This document shows positions 46,752 through 58,196 of a stretch of DNA of 64,000 nt, in pieces; position 1 is the first letter of the stretch, and each line of letters begins with the position of its first letter. The stretch is from Scalesia atractyloides (taxonomy: Eukaryota; Streptophyta; Magnoliopsida; Asterales; Asteraceae). The stretch is taken from assembly GCA_947069175.1 (NCBI GenBank), contig CAMTDV010000003.1:43181606-43245605 (forward strand), in the 5' to 3' direction. The notes beneath the pieces are model-generated. The model ran no database searches. It was not told the origin of the DNA and saw only the letters and a program-made list of their open reading frames with translations. A program made the position numbers and the translations under genes.

Positions 46752-47968
46752 ATTCGGGTCCTAGCGAGCATCCTTATCTCCAAGCACAAACGCTCTTTCT
46801 CCCGAGCTTGGTTTTCTTTAGGGCAATCTTTCTTGAAATTCCCTTTGTCTCCACATCCAAAACAACCTTGATCTCTGGCATTTGTTCCCGGCACGCATCG
46901 GTGCAATGTCCAAACCTACCACATTTGCCACACTTGGGGCCTCGGCATTCCCCGTAGTGGTGGAAAGGGCATTTAGGGCATTTCGGTGATCCCCAGAATA
47001 AGATTTCTTAGCAGTAGCGTTTGTGGTAGTGGTAACATATGCCTTCGTTTCTTTAACTTCCCTCGTGGCTTGCTTCTTGTTACTGTTATTATTACCTCGA
47101 GAACCTTTCTTGAAATGGGGGAATTTTCTTTTATTGGAGTCCGTAGTCTCCTCAGTAGTTTCCTTCTTGCTCACACCACACTTAGGTAACCTCCCCTGAC
47201 GTATAGCCTCCTCAGTAAGGCTGACAGCTAGATCAATTGCTTCTCCAATTTCAGTGGGTTTCGAAGAGGTAACCAGAGTCATAATTTCGGGGACAAGTCC
47301 CCAGATGTACCTCTCAATACGCTTAAATTCGGTCTCCACTAAGTATGGCACCACTCGAGACAAATCATGAAATCGCTGTGTGTACCCAGCAATATCTGAG
47401 CCAATCATCTTTAAGTTCCTGATCTCCGTCTCCAACTTTTGAATTTCTGATCTTGAGCAATACTTCTTTCTCATCATTTCTTTAAGTTCCTCCCAGGTCA
47501 GGGCGTATGCAGCATTGTCGCCCTTAGTTTGGAACTGGAGGTTCCCCCAAGATAAAGTTCCATCCACGAAGAGTCCAGTAACATAAGTGACTCTTTGTTC
47601 AACATGACACTTGCTCATACGAATGACCGAGTCAGTCTTCTAAGTCCAACGTACAAAGGCTATAGCACCTCCGGTACCGTCGTAATTCAGAGGTTTGCAG
47701 TCTAGAAACTGCTTGTAAGTGCAACCTGAAATCATTGGATACACCATTTAAGTATGAGTAACCAAAAAGCATGAGTAGAATAAATGAGGGTATCGTGCGG
47801 TTTTATGAATAACCGTGTATTACCAGTTGGAGGATTGCCTCCGGTACCATCGCTGTGTTCGGAGTGGTTAGCTTCGTACTGCGCAACTGCCTGAGAAATG
47901 CATTCATCTAACTCCGCTTTTGTTGTCGGTAGTGTATTATTGTTGAAACTCCTTCGGCGGGGCGGCAT
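46752..47968 (-). pseudogene. Z gag with probable intron
   Basis: Start ATG at 47968 (MPPRRRSFNNNTLPTTK). Exon 1 ends ...NPPT-G at 47824. Removing 47726-47823 joins in frame to CTYKQFLDCKPLNYDGTGGA, the family's normal continuation. Capsid domain: VTYVTGLFVDGTLSWGNLQ, AYALTWEELKEMMRKKYCSRSE, LETEIRNLKM, QRFHDLSRVVPYLV, IERYIWGLVPEI. A TAG near 47639 interrupts RWT.KTDSV. The zinc knuckle near 46880-46840 is C-FG-C-GDKG-N-FKKD-C, with Asn in place of His. Confidence 0.8.
47726..47823 (-). other. Putative 98-bp intron in Z gag
   Basis: Starts CTG|GTAATA and ends GATTTCAG|GTTGC on the minus strand; T-rich inside, with stop codons in frame. Splicing (phase 1) restores an uninterrupted PTGCTYK junction that matches related gag proteins. 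It could instead be a small insertion that happens to have GT-AG ends. Confidence 0.6.
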
Positions 47969-48052
47969 CGTCTTCTAGTATAAAATGTCGCTCACAATTA
48001 GCTGAATTATTTAATAATAAATACACATTCATTATTATATTTCTTATATTTA

Positions 48053-48136
48053 GTTATTATTATTATTATTGTTATTATTATTATTATTATTATTATTTAT
48101 TATTATTATTTATTATTTATTATTATTATTTTTTTG
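48053..48136. repeat. (ATT)n microsatellite
   Basis: About 80 bp of nearly pure TTA/ATT trinucleotides with a few TTTA interruptions, in the spacer between ORF0 and gag of Z. Confidence 0.95.
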
Positions 48137-48732
48137 TCAAGCATATATGTATAAGCATATCCGGGATATAATAAGTAAGAAAAATATATGTGTATGCCAT
48201 ACGTACACCCATCATCATCATAAACACATAACTCATCGCATAGATAGTCGCCACATCACAAGATATCAATCATAGTATCACCATGACACAATACATCAAC
48301 CGTAATATCACCACATCATGACACTATCAACCATAACATAAAAGAGATACAATGTGAAATAAAGAAAATACACTTTATACAATGACAACTTGTTACATTT
48401 CGTTCATGAAGATCAAAAGGACTTAGGGATAGGTAACCCTAGTCAGTACAAGTTTTACATTACAAATGTAAGATTTCCTTCTACATTGCTTCTTCATGTC
48501 TTCAAGTTGTCTTCCAAAAGTCAGGATCTTCAAAGCTGAGTCTTCATGAGCTAGGTCATTAAAAGTAAGTCTGATTCCCAAAAGATAATCACAAACATAC
48601 TACTGCGATGGAGGGGGTGGTGGAGTTGCTGATCAGTGATACAAACCGCGATGGTAAGCCACCTCCTCCTCTAGGCCAGAAATGTGCCTAGTGGCATCAG
48701 TCTAAAACTGCTCTAACTCCTGCACTCACGTT

Positions 48733-49846
48733 TCAGATGGGCAGGACGAGTGGTGAAATGGACAGTAGAAGGGTGGGTCGGTGGCGGTGATAGTTGTAGT
48801 ATGGTGATGGTGGTGGGTATGATGGTGGGGGTGGTAGTGGCGATGATGGTAATGGGGTTGTGGCTCTGGCAGCGGCATGAGCAGTAAGCTGGGTCTCTAG
48901 CTCCCAGATCCTTTGAAAGATCAAGGAGAGCTGAAGGTCATGCGAAGTCACTCTTTCCTCCACAGGAATCGTAGGGAAGTGTGAGGGGTGGTAACGGTCA
49001 GAAGGGCTCATGCCTGGTGGGGGTATCGGGGTAGACATACCTGTAGTAGGTGGTATGGGGCGTGTGGCATACATGGGTGGTGGTCCAGCTGAGAAAGAAG
49101 ATTTAGCCATTTGGGAGGGTCCAGCTGCAAATGGGTCGTAAACGGGATGATAAGTGGACCTCCTAAAGAAAATGGGGGTAGCTCCTTAGGGGCACATGGG
49201 GTATCGCTCTGTGAGTAGTGTCTTGCGGGTCCAGAATAAGGAGCGGGTCCAGTATATGGAACAGGTCCATGAGTAGGGGTACTTGCAGGTAATGAGTTAA
49301 CACGGCTGGTGAGGCTGCAGGGGGTGAGTGCATCAGTACGGATTAATCTGGGGCGGCGAAAGAGGCATCGTCCACCATATGCTCACTGTTGGTGGCTGCT
49401 GAGGATGACGAGATGTCGACAACTGAAATGACAGCGGATGGTATCTCAAGTATAGCTATGTCATCGAAGACCTCGCCGTCTCCGAGCTCATCCTCCATAT
49501 GGTCGACGTGAAACACTGGTATGTCATCATCATCATCCAGATCGATGACTAGAGGAACCATGGCAAGAGGTATGGCCAAATGTACTATCGCATGCTCGCC
49601 CTCCGGATGACCATAAAAAATAACATCATGTGGATGCTGTGGAACGGCTAACACGTCATCTCCCTGTGGGGCATCATCCTCCATAGGATCAATAAGAGCA
49701 AACGGTTGAAAGTCGTCAAGGTCCTCGTCGTCAGGGACCTCAAGGTCGGCTCCATCCTCATGTGGTAGGGCCTCAGCATCGGGGCCGTATCCGTCATCGG
49801 ACGCGTACTCCGTAGGATCCTCCTCGTAGCTTGACGAAGAAGACAT
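48733..49846 (-). pseudogene. Z ORF0: acidic and proline-rich ORF upstream of gag
   Basis: Starts MSSSSSYEEDPTEYASDDGYG at 49846 and is open to 49343: very acidic (VPDDEDLDDF, VIDLDDDDDIPVF), with PFALIDPMEDD and SHP-like Ser clusters. After a stop, the same kind of sequence continues in other frames (HSPPAASPAVLTHYL; 49110-48733 with PPPGMSP, a short Leu-rich stretch LQLSLIFQRIWELETQL, then PLPPPPSYPPPSP). It was probably one protein of about 370 residues. It lies between PBS and gag, separated from gag by about 760 bp of AT-rich DNA. Similar acidic proteins precede gag in other Asteraceae gypsy elements (from memory); role unknown. Confidence 0.65.
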
Positions 49847-50210
49847 AGTCCTGGCAAATAATCCGTACAATGCATATATATACATGCTAGTAACTTATTA
49901 TTACTTATGATATATTTTATATTAATCACTACTTCTCATGCAAGACTTGTTTCCTTTTGTTTTCACATGTAATCTTAACGTTTCGTGTCTATCCATTATA
50001 GACTAATCATGTATTGATCCTTGCTCGTTACTTATAGATGAGCTCGTGTGATAGATCCTTATCTTATCGTGACACAATGAAAACCTTTGTGTCATTTTGT
50101 CATAGGTCTGAAAACATTTATGTTATGTTATAAACTTTGTTTTCATGTGTGAGCCCCTGGTGATTGTAGACCAAACTTTAATAAAAAGTTTTTCCCGGTT
50201 CACAACAATC

Positions 50211-50228
50211 GGAGCACTGATACCAACC
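50211..50228 (-). promoter_or_regulatory. Primer-binding site of Z
   Basis: Minus strand GGTTGGTATCAGTGCTCC next to the 5' LTR end; iMet-type TGGTATCAGAGC with one mismatch. Confidence 0.8.
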
Positions 50229-51814
50229 TGTCACACCCTGGTCGTAGCGGAAGCGCAAGTGTGTGACTATTGGGTAATCATTGCATCCAATTTAGTAAAC
50301 AAATATAAATCAACAACGATGCCATGCTGATATAAGTTTTCATTCCAACTTATACAGCTAACCAAAAGTAAGTTCAAAGTTTTAACTGTTTTCAACTTGT
50401 CATCGTAAACATAATTAATAAAAACATTACTTCAAAATAAGATATTGTTTTCATCATAACTACGTAATGAGGTTTTGAACCCTATATACCCATACAAAGT
50501 TGGGATATAAAAGGCAAACCCTCCAAAAGATGGCACATCATTGTCTTGTAATTTTCCCATATCCCGATATGTATCACCCGCTCATGCCTTGCATCCTTAA
50601 ATACATGTAATTTTAAAATTCAACAAAAGTTGGCGAGTTCATGTAGTTAATGTTTTCGTATAAAATGTCATCCTTGAAATCCATCAATAAAATATGAGTA
50701 TGTTATTAGCATCATGGAGTTTTAAGGATCTATGAGTGTTTCATGAGCACGCTGACGTATGTGCCATAAGTAAGTAACCAAACTGAGATAACTTTGGCAT
50801 CATTGGGATCACAAAAGCACTCCGAAGGGTAGACCAACCAGGAGTGGAGCACGTCTCAAACTCAATAGATCTACATCTTTTGCACCTTAGTCACTATGTG
50901 ATTAATGGTTACTATTGTCATCATCCTACTTACGCACCATTGATTGTGTTGTCAACTAAACCCATAGCTAACATACTGTTTGTTATGACATGTATTTCCC
51001 CTCAGTAGTTTTAAAACAAAACTTTGAAATAATTTATAGGAGGGACATGAACTCACAGCTTTGCATTCCGTACATCGTACTATTCACAGTTCGGTGTCCA
51101 TACACGTGTGTAACCTACATGTGAATTAAGTTTATCAGACACCTAGGCCTCGTTGGACTTGTATCAGTTGTTCATCATGAATTTTGTTATGTATTTCTTT
51201 ATTACCTTAGAACAACTTTTAAGGTTATCATAGTGTTTGTAGTTTGATTAATATATATATACATATATATATATTGTTTTCCTTAGATTGTGTGTGAATC
51301 GGGCCTTGCCCTTCACATGTCCTCATACCTTACACGCGTGTCATTGGGCCTAGCCCATGTAATTTATGTCATTGGGCCTTGCCCATGTTTTTTATGCAAT
51401 TGGGCCTAGCCCATGTAATTTATGTCATTTGGCCTAGCCCATGTAATTTATGTTATTGGGCCTAGCCCATGTCTTTATATGATTAGGCCTAGCCCATGTA
51501 ATTTATGTCATTGGGCCTAACCCATGTCTTTCTGTGATTGGGCATAGCCCACGTAATTTATATGTGTGGGCCTAGCCCATGTATTTTAAATTTTTGGGCT
51601 TTGTCCATATATTTTATGCAATTGGGCCTTGCCCATGTCTTTTATAAATTTGGCCTAGCCTATATTCATTTTTAATAGCCCAATATTTTATAAGTCTTAC
51701 ACTTATAATTTTTACGAAGTATAGATTGGTGAGTATATATATATCTTTATTCTTTTATAAAAATCACTTAGTAAATTCTTTTATATTTTAACTCCCGGGG
51801 TTTTGATATCAATA

Positions 51815-51852
<38 letters not shown>

Positions 51853-52283
51853 CAATTGCCTAAAATAAATTACTTTCGACATGTCGTCGCCGTTGCTTAA
51901 TATATGCTTTTTCGCGTCGAAATAATCCATCGTCATAATAACTCTTCATGTCGGCGATTTATTCGTTGGTCGACGACGCGACGGTGTATTTGTATATGTT
52001 CGCCCACCGTACGCATTGCTTCGTTTGTCGATTATCGTTTCGACGTCTTGTAAAAATGTATTTTGTTTATCACCAACACTTGGTAATACTTTCGAGTGTT
52101 TGTAGTATTTTGTGTATAGTTGGGTATTTTTATGATAGATACCCTAAGCTTCTAAATACATACATATACCATACACATGTATCTACACATACTTCTTGGT
52201 GATTAAATATGCATATACATATACTTTTATTTTCACAAGCATTCATATACATATTTATAAAATCACTTATTTTTAACTTGTAA

Positions 52284-52314
<31 letters not shown>

Positions 52315-54528
52315 CACACACTTGTTAAACACTTGGGTGTTTAGGGTTTAATCATTGCCATTAGAACATCCTTAATGATGATTTAAGTCAGTAATCGCGT
52401 TTAGTCCCGCTAATCACCCCGTTAATCATACTTTAATCGCAATTAGATTTTTAGAAAATTTTGCCATATTTCCCCTAAACTGTGGCGTTTTCCACGTTTT
52501 TAAAACGTATTTAAACCATGTTTAAACTCAAAATCAAGATCAACTATTAATCTAAGCTCCCATATTATTTTGTTTACAACTTATGCACATCATCATCCAT
52601 GGCTTTTGGTAATCATATTCTTATTAAAAATAAAATGAGATTTCAACATTTATTAGCATTTTTAAACAACCATTTTTGTTACATCATTAAATCAAGTCTT
52701 TTATTTTTAAACTCCCTTGGCTTACTACTCTTGTTAAGATGGTTACATCTTAAATCATATTGTTTATTCTTTATAAAAATTACTCACGTGTAGTAAATCA
52801 CCTTTAGATTGTAGTAATCTTCATGGATGATGAAGTTGATGATCTTTTTTAGATTTAAACATCACTATGTTTAAATCATCATTTATATATTTATTCATAC
52901 AAGATCATCTACTTTATACACCTTACTTTAACATAATCAACATCATCATGCTAACTAGTTAACATATAAGCACATAATCAACACCTATCAGTTATATTTA
53001 GTGTTATTATTAAGGTGTGATTTAGGGTTTTTGAGTTATATTTTCTTTACTTTCAAGATGATCAACTTGTACTTCCTTGAACTATACATGGTAAGAAGCT
53101 AGAATATGAAGAAATATATCTTACAATGGTTGCACAAGAGTAGTGAAGATCTAGGAAGAAAATAAAGCTCCAAGAAAGCCCTAATGGTCCTCCACCTTTG
53201 CTAGCATCTTGGATGGTCTTGAAATGGCTTTAAAGTGAGTGTAATGAGGTTGTTAATGGTGGACTTGTGGTGGTCTAATGGTGGTATTTGGTGGCTGTGT
53301 GAAAGAAAGAGAGATGTAGGTAAGTTGTTTCAATTTTGAAGTGAAGAAATGATGGAAAATGTGAGGTGTTATGTTTATATAATTATCATCCATCAAAGGT
53401 TACATCCATATCTTTCCACCATACTCCTAATCTCATGTTTTCAACACAAATAAAGTGGGTATGGGACCCTCCGCCACATGAAAGGGGGGGTGAAGTGTAA
53501 CTTTTTTTTATAACTTAGGTTTATTTATTAGATATTTAAGTAGTTAACTTAAGTGTTGTGATTAGGGGGTTGATCTTGTATCTTTTGCATATAATTAGGG
53601 TTTAGGGTGTTAATCTCTGACAATTAGTCCACTTGACAAATTAATATAAGTTTCAGATGACGAAAACGTCACTAGTTCGCTCATCGACACAATATTCGCT
53701 AATAAACGAACCTTATTATTTAGTATTGGAAGCTTTGGTTTTTGACCACCACAATTGTCATGACGTTTATTTAGTGCACTTCCGATCTAGAAATATGCTT
53801 AACTAGTTTGCTAGATGAATATATGTTGAGTTAGGATGGTCGAAATGCCTCAAGATAGTTGAAAGGATTCCGAGTCCTAAATGAGGCTTAACTAGTTCTC
53901 TAGACATGTATGAGGCTATCAGCCACTAAAATGTTCGTCGGTTTGATAGATGGTCGTTTCGAGTTGTGCACTGTTTATCGAATGACCGGAAACGATATCT
54001 TTTATGAATTTTTTTTTACTATTCTCATATTCTGTTTAGGATGTTCAACATTTTTTGTTATCATTCTGAAATCCGGAATCCGCCGAATTAGTATTGCGGA
54101 CAAACTGAAATTTGTCGCCTTTTTGGTCGAAACAGACAATTTTGCAAGTTAGGCGTTGTACCGGAAAGTGGTGTATTTCTGTAATGGGTGTTCCCATATA
54201 GTGTTTTCATATATATATGGACTCACTTATGGCATTAACATGCCATTATTCGTTGTTTTGTTTCGTTTTAGCGGTCTTGCTGACACGAATAGTGCAGCCG
54301 CCAACAGTGCGCCCAACACTTTCTACCAACACCTTTAGGGCATTGTTTGGTTTGTTTCGCGTAGTAATAGATACCCGTATATGATATGACCTGATTTACT
54401 TGTCCTAATACTTGCAATATGACGTACAACTCAGTTACACAATTAAATTACGATAATATGCATGAGATTATGAAATAAAAATAGTGCTTAGATTGTACGA
54501 GATTACCGGTTATTTGCCATTTGTCACA
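50229..54528 (-). repeat. Z 5' LTR, uninterrupted
   Basis: About 4.3 kb, from TGTCACACCC to TTGTCACA. This intact copy allows the three pieces of the other LTR to be assembled. It holds the minisatellite (51344-51665), TA runs at 51822-51850 and 52284-52308, and a TATA-like box at 53374-53383. Confidence 0.92.
51344..51665. repeat. 27-28-bp minisatellite in Z 5' LTR (about 12 units)
   Basis: Same GGGCCTAGCCCATGT units as 40146-40550, with two fewer copies and independent point changes (for example gggcatagcccacg). Confidence 0.9.
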
Positions 54529-57504
54529 TATCTTTGGTGAGATTGAATCAGTAACTTAAGCAGGCTACAGAGCCGGTGGCCACAAAGTTCTTTGGGAGAT
54601 TTTGAAACAAGAGATACAAAGCACCTTCAAAGAATAAATGGAGAAATGAAGATAGTGATTCTGATGATGAGGCTGCTCAGATGGATTGTAATGAGCCTAA
54701 GAGAGATGTGTGGTACGAAAAGAAGATACTAAGAAATAGAGCACACCAAAAGCCAAAGCTCAGAAAAGAAAGAGAGAAACGGTCCTCTGAGATGAAACTA
54801 CTGATGAGGAAGTAGAGATTGAGCCAGTAACTAAGCAACATATTGAAGCTGAAGTAATGTTGAAGATGAAGTATTTTCTGCTACCTTAGATAAAGAAAAG
54901 GAAGGTGCAGGTGGTGTTAACGATGAAGATTCCGAGGATACCTTTGACATAATTGAAAAGGCTGAAAGGATGGCCCAAATGAAAAGAAGAAAGTGATTGA
55001 AGATGGCGATGATGTATATATTCCGTCTGATAATGATTCTGAAGCTGAAAAGGCGGTAAAAAAGGCACGAAGAGTTAAAAGCAAGCCTGATATTCAGAAA
55101 AAGACTACTGGGTCTCCAGCTTTAATGAAAGACAGAAGGAAATATATGAGGAAGAAGACGGCTGAGATTGAAAGTGTTGAACAACCTTATACATCACCCA
55201 TTCATATTTCCTCACGCAACAACCACCATCATCACTACCACAACCATCACCACAACATATTACACCTTCACATAAAACTCCTTAACATCAAACATCTCAA
55301 GAAACTCAAACAACACTCAAACAACCAACACGTAAATTAGTTCTAAGGAAATCAATGTCAGACAGATTTCCTACTGATTTTAGAGATATTCCGTTTATAG
55401 AAGGGATTGATGAAAACTTTGATGCAGACTCCAAGATAGCAAGGCTGGAAAGCAAAATCAAAGCCTTGGAAGATAATAAGGAAGTATTGGAAGGCAAGGT
55501 GAAATTTCTTGAGAATTATAGAGAATATATGAAAGCTGTGATTGAAAGTTTGGTGAGTGATAATGAAATGTTGAGACAGGTGGTGAATGATTTTGAGGAT
55601 GAAAGTGCTCAGAGTAATAGTAGATTTGACTTATTTCAAAAGGTGTTAGCTAGCAGGTTGGGAATAGATTTTGATGCTTAATTTGACTAGTTAGAAGTTG
55701 AAGAAGCAAGAGAAAAGGCAACTGAACGAGCTAAGAAAGCAGAGGAAAATGCTAGAGCTTTGGGAAAAGGAAAAGAGAAAATTGATGAGGTTCTTGTGAT
55801 AGAATAATCTGCGCTAGAAGCTAAATATGTGCCAGAAATTAATACTCCTAGTCTTGAGATTGAGGAAGAAGTTGATATGGATGTTGATGCTGAACCGGTT
55901 AGTTTTGTACCTGTTGGAACACCGGTAGATGTTTCTGTGAATCTGATGATTGAGAAGATTGCAGAGGGTAAGAGATTGTATGCTGAGATAGATGCTAAGT
56001 TGGATGAATTTGATGATGATGATAAAGAAAAAGATGACGAAAATGATATTAAATAGGATGATGACGATAAGGGTGATGATGAAGATGATACTCAGGGAGA
56101 AACTGGAGTGACAGTAGTTAAACCTGCGAAGATAAACAAATTTTTTTACTACGATGCTTATCTGAATGATTCTGCTAACCAAGAAGAAGATACACAATGT
56201 CAGGGGGAGCAGAAAGAGTAAACTCATGATTAAGAACAACTAGGAATTCTCACAACTACTCCATTTACAGCTGTTCCTGAGTGTTATATGCCCCGAATCC
56301 TGTATCTAGAACAAAATGTTGAAGAAGGTGAGTTCGTGAACAATTATACAAAAGAAGAGATTGCTATTATGCTTGGAGTTGATGAAGATTCATTCGAATT
56401 TGACTTTGAAGAGGAACTGAATAATATCAGTGCATTCGAGCCCAATGATTATGCTTACAAGCATATACTGGATGTTGATATATATATGATAGGGTGATTA
56501 CTAAAGATCATCGGATGATGATGAAGCGATTAATTATTCTGGTGAAGGAACTGATAACTTTCCAACTTTGAAGAATTATTCAGTAAAGCAAACTATTATT
56601 TATTAAAAAAGAAGGATTGAAGAGAGGGTTATAGAAGGAAGTACTCCAAAACGTCTATCAAAAGAAGAGATTGCCGAGGCTAAAAAGATATGGTTTAAAG
56701 AGCTACCAAAAGAAAGAAAGTTCAGACAGCCGTTAGCATTCTTCACACGCGATAAAGATAAATCTTTGGGGTGATATTTTGAGCTGGGGATGGATTCCTG
56801 AGTTGGATGTCTATGCGATCAAACGAGAATATAGTGTTCAATACTTCAGGTATTTTAATGATTTGAAGACATTACCATACTGGAATATCGAGGAGCTTAT
56901 ACAAACAAAGAGTATTAATTTCCAAATGAAGTTTCATGATCAAAGATTATGGAAGTTAATCATATATGAAGCAGCTCATGGTTTTAACAAGTGGAAATCA
57001 TTGATTCCTAAGAAAAAAATAAATATTGACGAAGTTACAAAAGAGAAAGATGTCACATTTGTGATGAAACGGCCACGTGTAATGAAAAACATGCCGTTGA
57101 TGAAGATTGAATAGGATTTCCATAAATACTTTCAGTGGTGGCAAGTGGATTCTGAAACAAGCGGCTATGACTGTTTTGAATGCTGATGACACTTGGAATC
57201 TTACTGAAGATTTTAATCCAGAAATGATAGACCGAAGAGAAAATGGGGATTGTGGAGAACTATTCGTATACTAGACCCAATGTGGCTAGTTAACTGTGCA
57301 ACGTTTGGAAAAGATTGAATAAAAGTCAAAAGAAGATCGATTAAGAAGATTTAAGTTTATGAAGTGGGCTCCTTCGACTGATGAAACACCTATACCATCT
57401 GAAGAGCATAGGAAGCCGCGCAAGAACTTTTTTGGGTGTTAAAGTCAAAACATTTGAAGATTTTGAAGACAGACCAAGGCTACGACAACATCCAAGGAGG
57501 AGCT
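54529..57504 (+). pseudogene. Accessory ORF of copia element U, downstream part
   Basis: Continues after the second tatct. Readable blocks: a Lys/Glu-rich region (54540-55340) with DGDDVYIPSDNDSEAEKAVKKARR and a His/Asn-rich patch from a CCATCA-type repeat; a coiled coil at 55355-55681 (ARLESKIKALEDNKEVLEGKVKFLE); an acidic region at 55829-56056; a short block at 56288-56497; and a conserved domain at 56779-57114 (LDVYAIKREYSVQYFRYFNDLKTLPYWNIEELIQ), homologous to V's ORF. Stops separate all blocks. It ends near the PPT. Hydrophilic and coiled throughout, so a membrane glycoprotein role is doubtful. Confidence 0.7.
57492..57504 (+). promoter_or_regulatory. Polypurine tract of U
   Basis: CCAAGGAGGAGCT directly before TGTTGGTGCA, the start of U's 3' LTR. 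Confidence 0.6.
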
Positions 57505-57728
57505 TGTTGGTGCATAATGTCTATTGCCTACATCTTAGGGTTGTGTTTGTATCATGTAATAGGGCTAGAATGTTAGACTTCATATTGTTTGTATTTAACT
57601 TTGCACGAAGGTAGAGTCTACCTTCGTGCGAAGATAAACTACCCTGGCACGAAGGTAGCATGTCTATATATAGCTAGTGTGAGGTGTTAGTGAGTAGAAC
57701 TTTAGCGACTGAGATGGCGAACCTCTGT
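57505..57728 (+). repeat. U 3' LTR, 5' portion
   Basis: 224 bp beginning TGTTGGTGCATAATG, cut by T at 57729. It differs in sequence from the V/T LTRs, so U is a separate subfamily. The last five bases (ctctg) should be T's TSD. It includes a 27-bp palindrome and a TATA box. Confidence 0.65.
57603..57672 (+). promoter_or_regulatory. Palindrome, third repeat and TATA box in U LTR
   Basis: GCACGAAGGTAGA (57603-57615), one G, then its exact reverse complement (57617-57629); a third direct copy, GCACGAAGGTAG, at 57647-57658; then TATATATA at 57665-57672. Three copies of one 12-mer within 60 bp of a TATA box look like a transcription-factor array (inference). Confidence 0.75.
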
Positions 57729-58180
57729 GTTAGAACTTTTGAAATCTTTGGTGCTTGGATAATCCATAGTTTGAGCAAGTTTGTAATAGTTAGAAACTTA
57801 AAAGGGTCAAAAGTGATATTTTGTGAAACCTGCATGTACGCGGCATAATTAATTGCCCATCGTATTTAATAAATACGCGGGTGATCAGTTTGTATATATA
57901 CTATGTTCAATGAATGTATGTCCAAGTTTCTTGGACAGATTTTGGTGATCTTCTTGTGTTGTGATTTTCGCTATTGTGCTTACATCCGATTATCCAGGTG
58001 CTGTTACTGATTAGATGTTATTGGAATTTCATATACAACACTAGTTGTTTTGATCCAAACAAGATTCTTCATCTTCTTTGCTTGGTTTTTCTTAGTATTT
58101 GCACATTCAAACAACTAATCCATAGTTGTTTGGGTGAAAACAATCAACCACTGTGATCCGAATCTGTTTTGGGACTCACA
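57729..58180 (+). repeat. T 5' LTR
   Basis: 452 bp, TGTTAGAACTTTTG to GGGACTCACA, homologous to V's LTR (reverse orientation). Palindrome at 57856-57882, TATA box TATATATA at 57893-57900. Confidence 0.9.
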
Positions 58181-58183
58181 ATT

Positions 58184-58196
58184 TGGTATCAGAGCC
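58184..58196 (+). promoter_or_regulatory. Primer-binding site of T
   Basis: TGGTATCAGAGCC, three bases after the LTR: an exact initiator-Met tRNA primer site. Confidence 0.9.

Larger units (their letters stand above)
178..54528 (-). mobile_element. Z: Ty3/gypsy (Tekay/Del-like) retrotransposon with very long LTRs
   Basis: Perfect 5-bp TSD (tatct). The 5' LTR is at the right (50229-54528, about 4.3 kb) and the 3' LTR at the left, in three pieces (178-208, 4395-5137, 40126-43431). Internal order on the minus strand is PBS, ORF0, gag, protease, RT, RNase H, integrase and a chromodomain-like tail, then PPT. The internal region is 6.8 kb. The integrase tail (KVRWNS..G.EYTWEHEDQIKAKYPHLF type) suggests Tekay/Del. 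Hand comparison of part of the two LTRs gives roughly 9% difference, making Z older than V, as the nesting requires. Stops and frameshifts throughout make it non-functional. Confidence 0.9.

Noticed and set aside
54993..57114. A set of small host genes encoding acidic or coiled-coil proteins
   Set aside because: They lie consecutively between the Z insertion and a copia PPT/LTR, and one block matches V's accessory ORF; they are pieces of one decayed element ORF.
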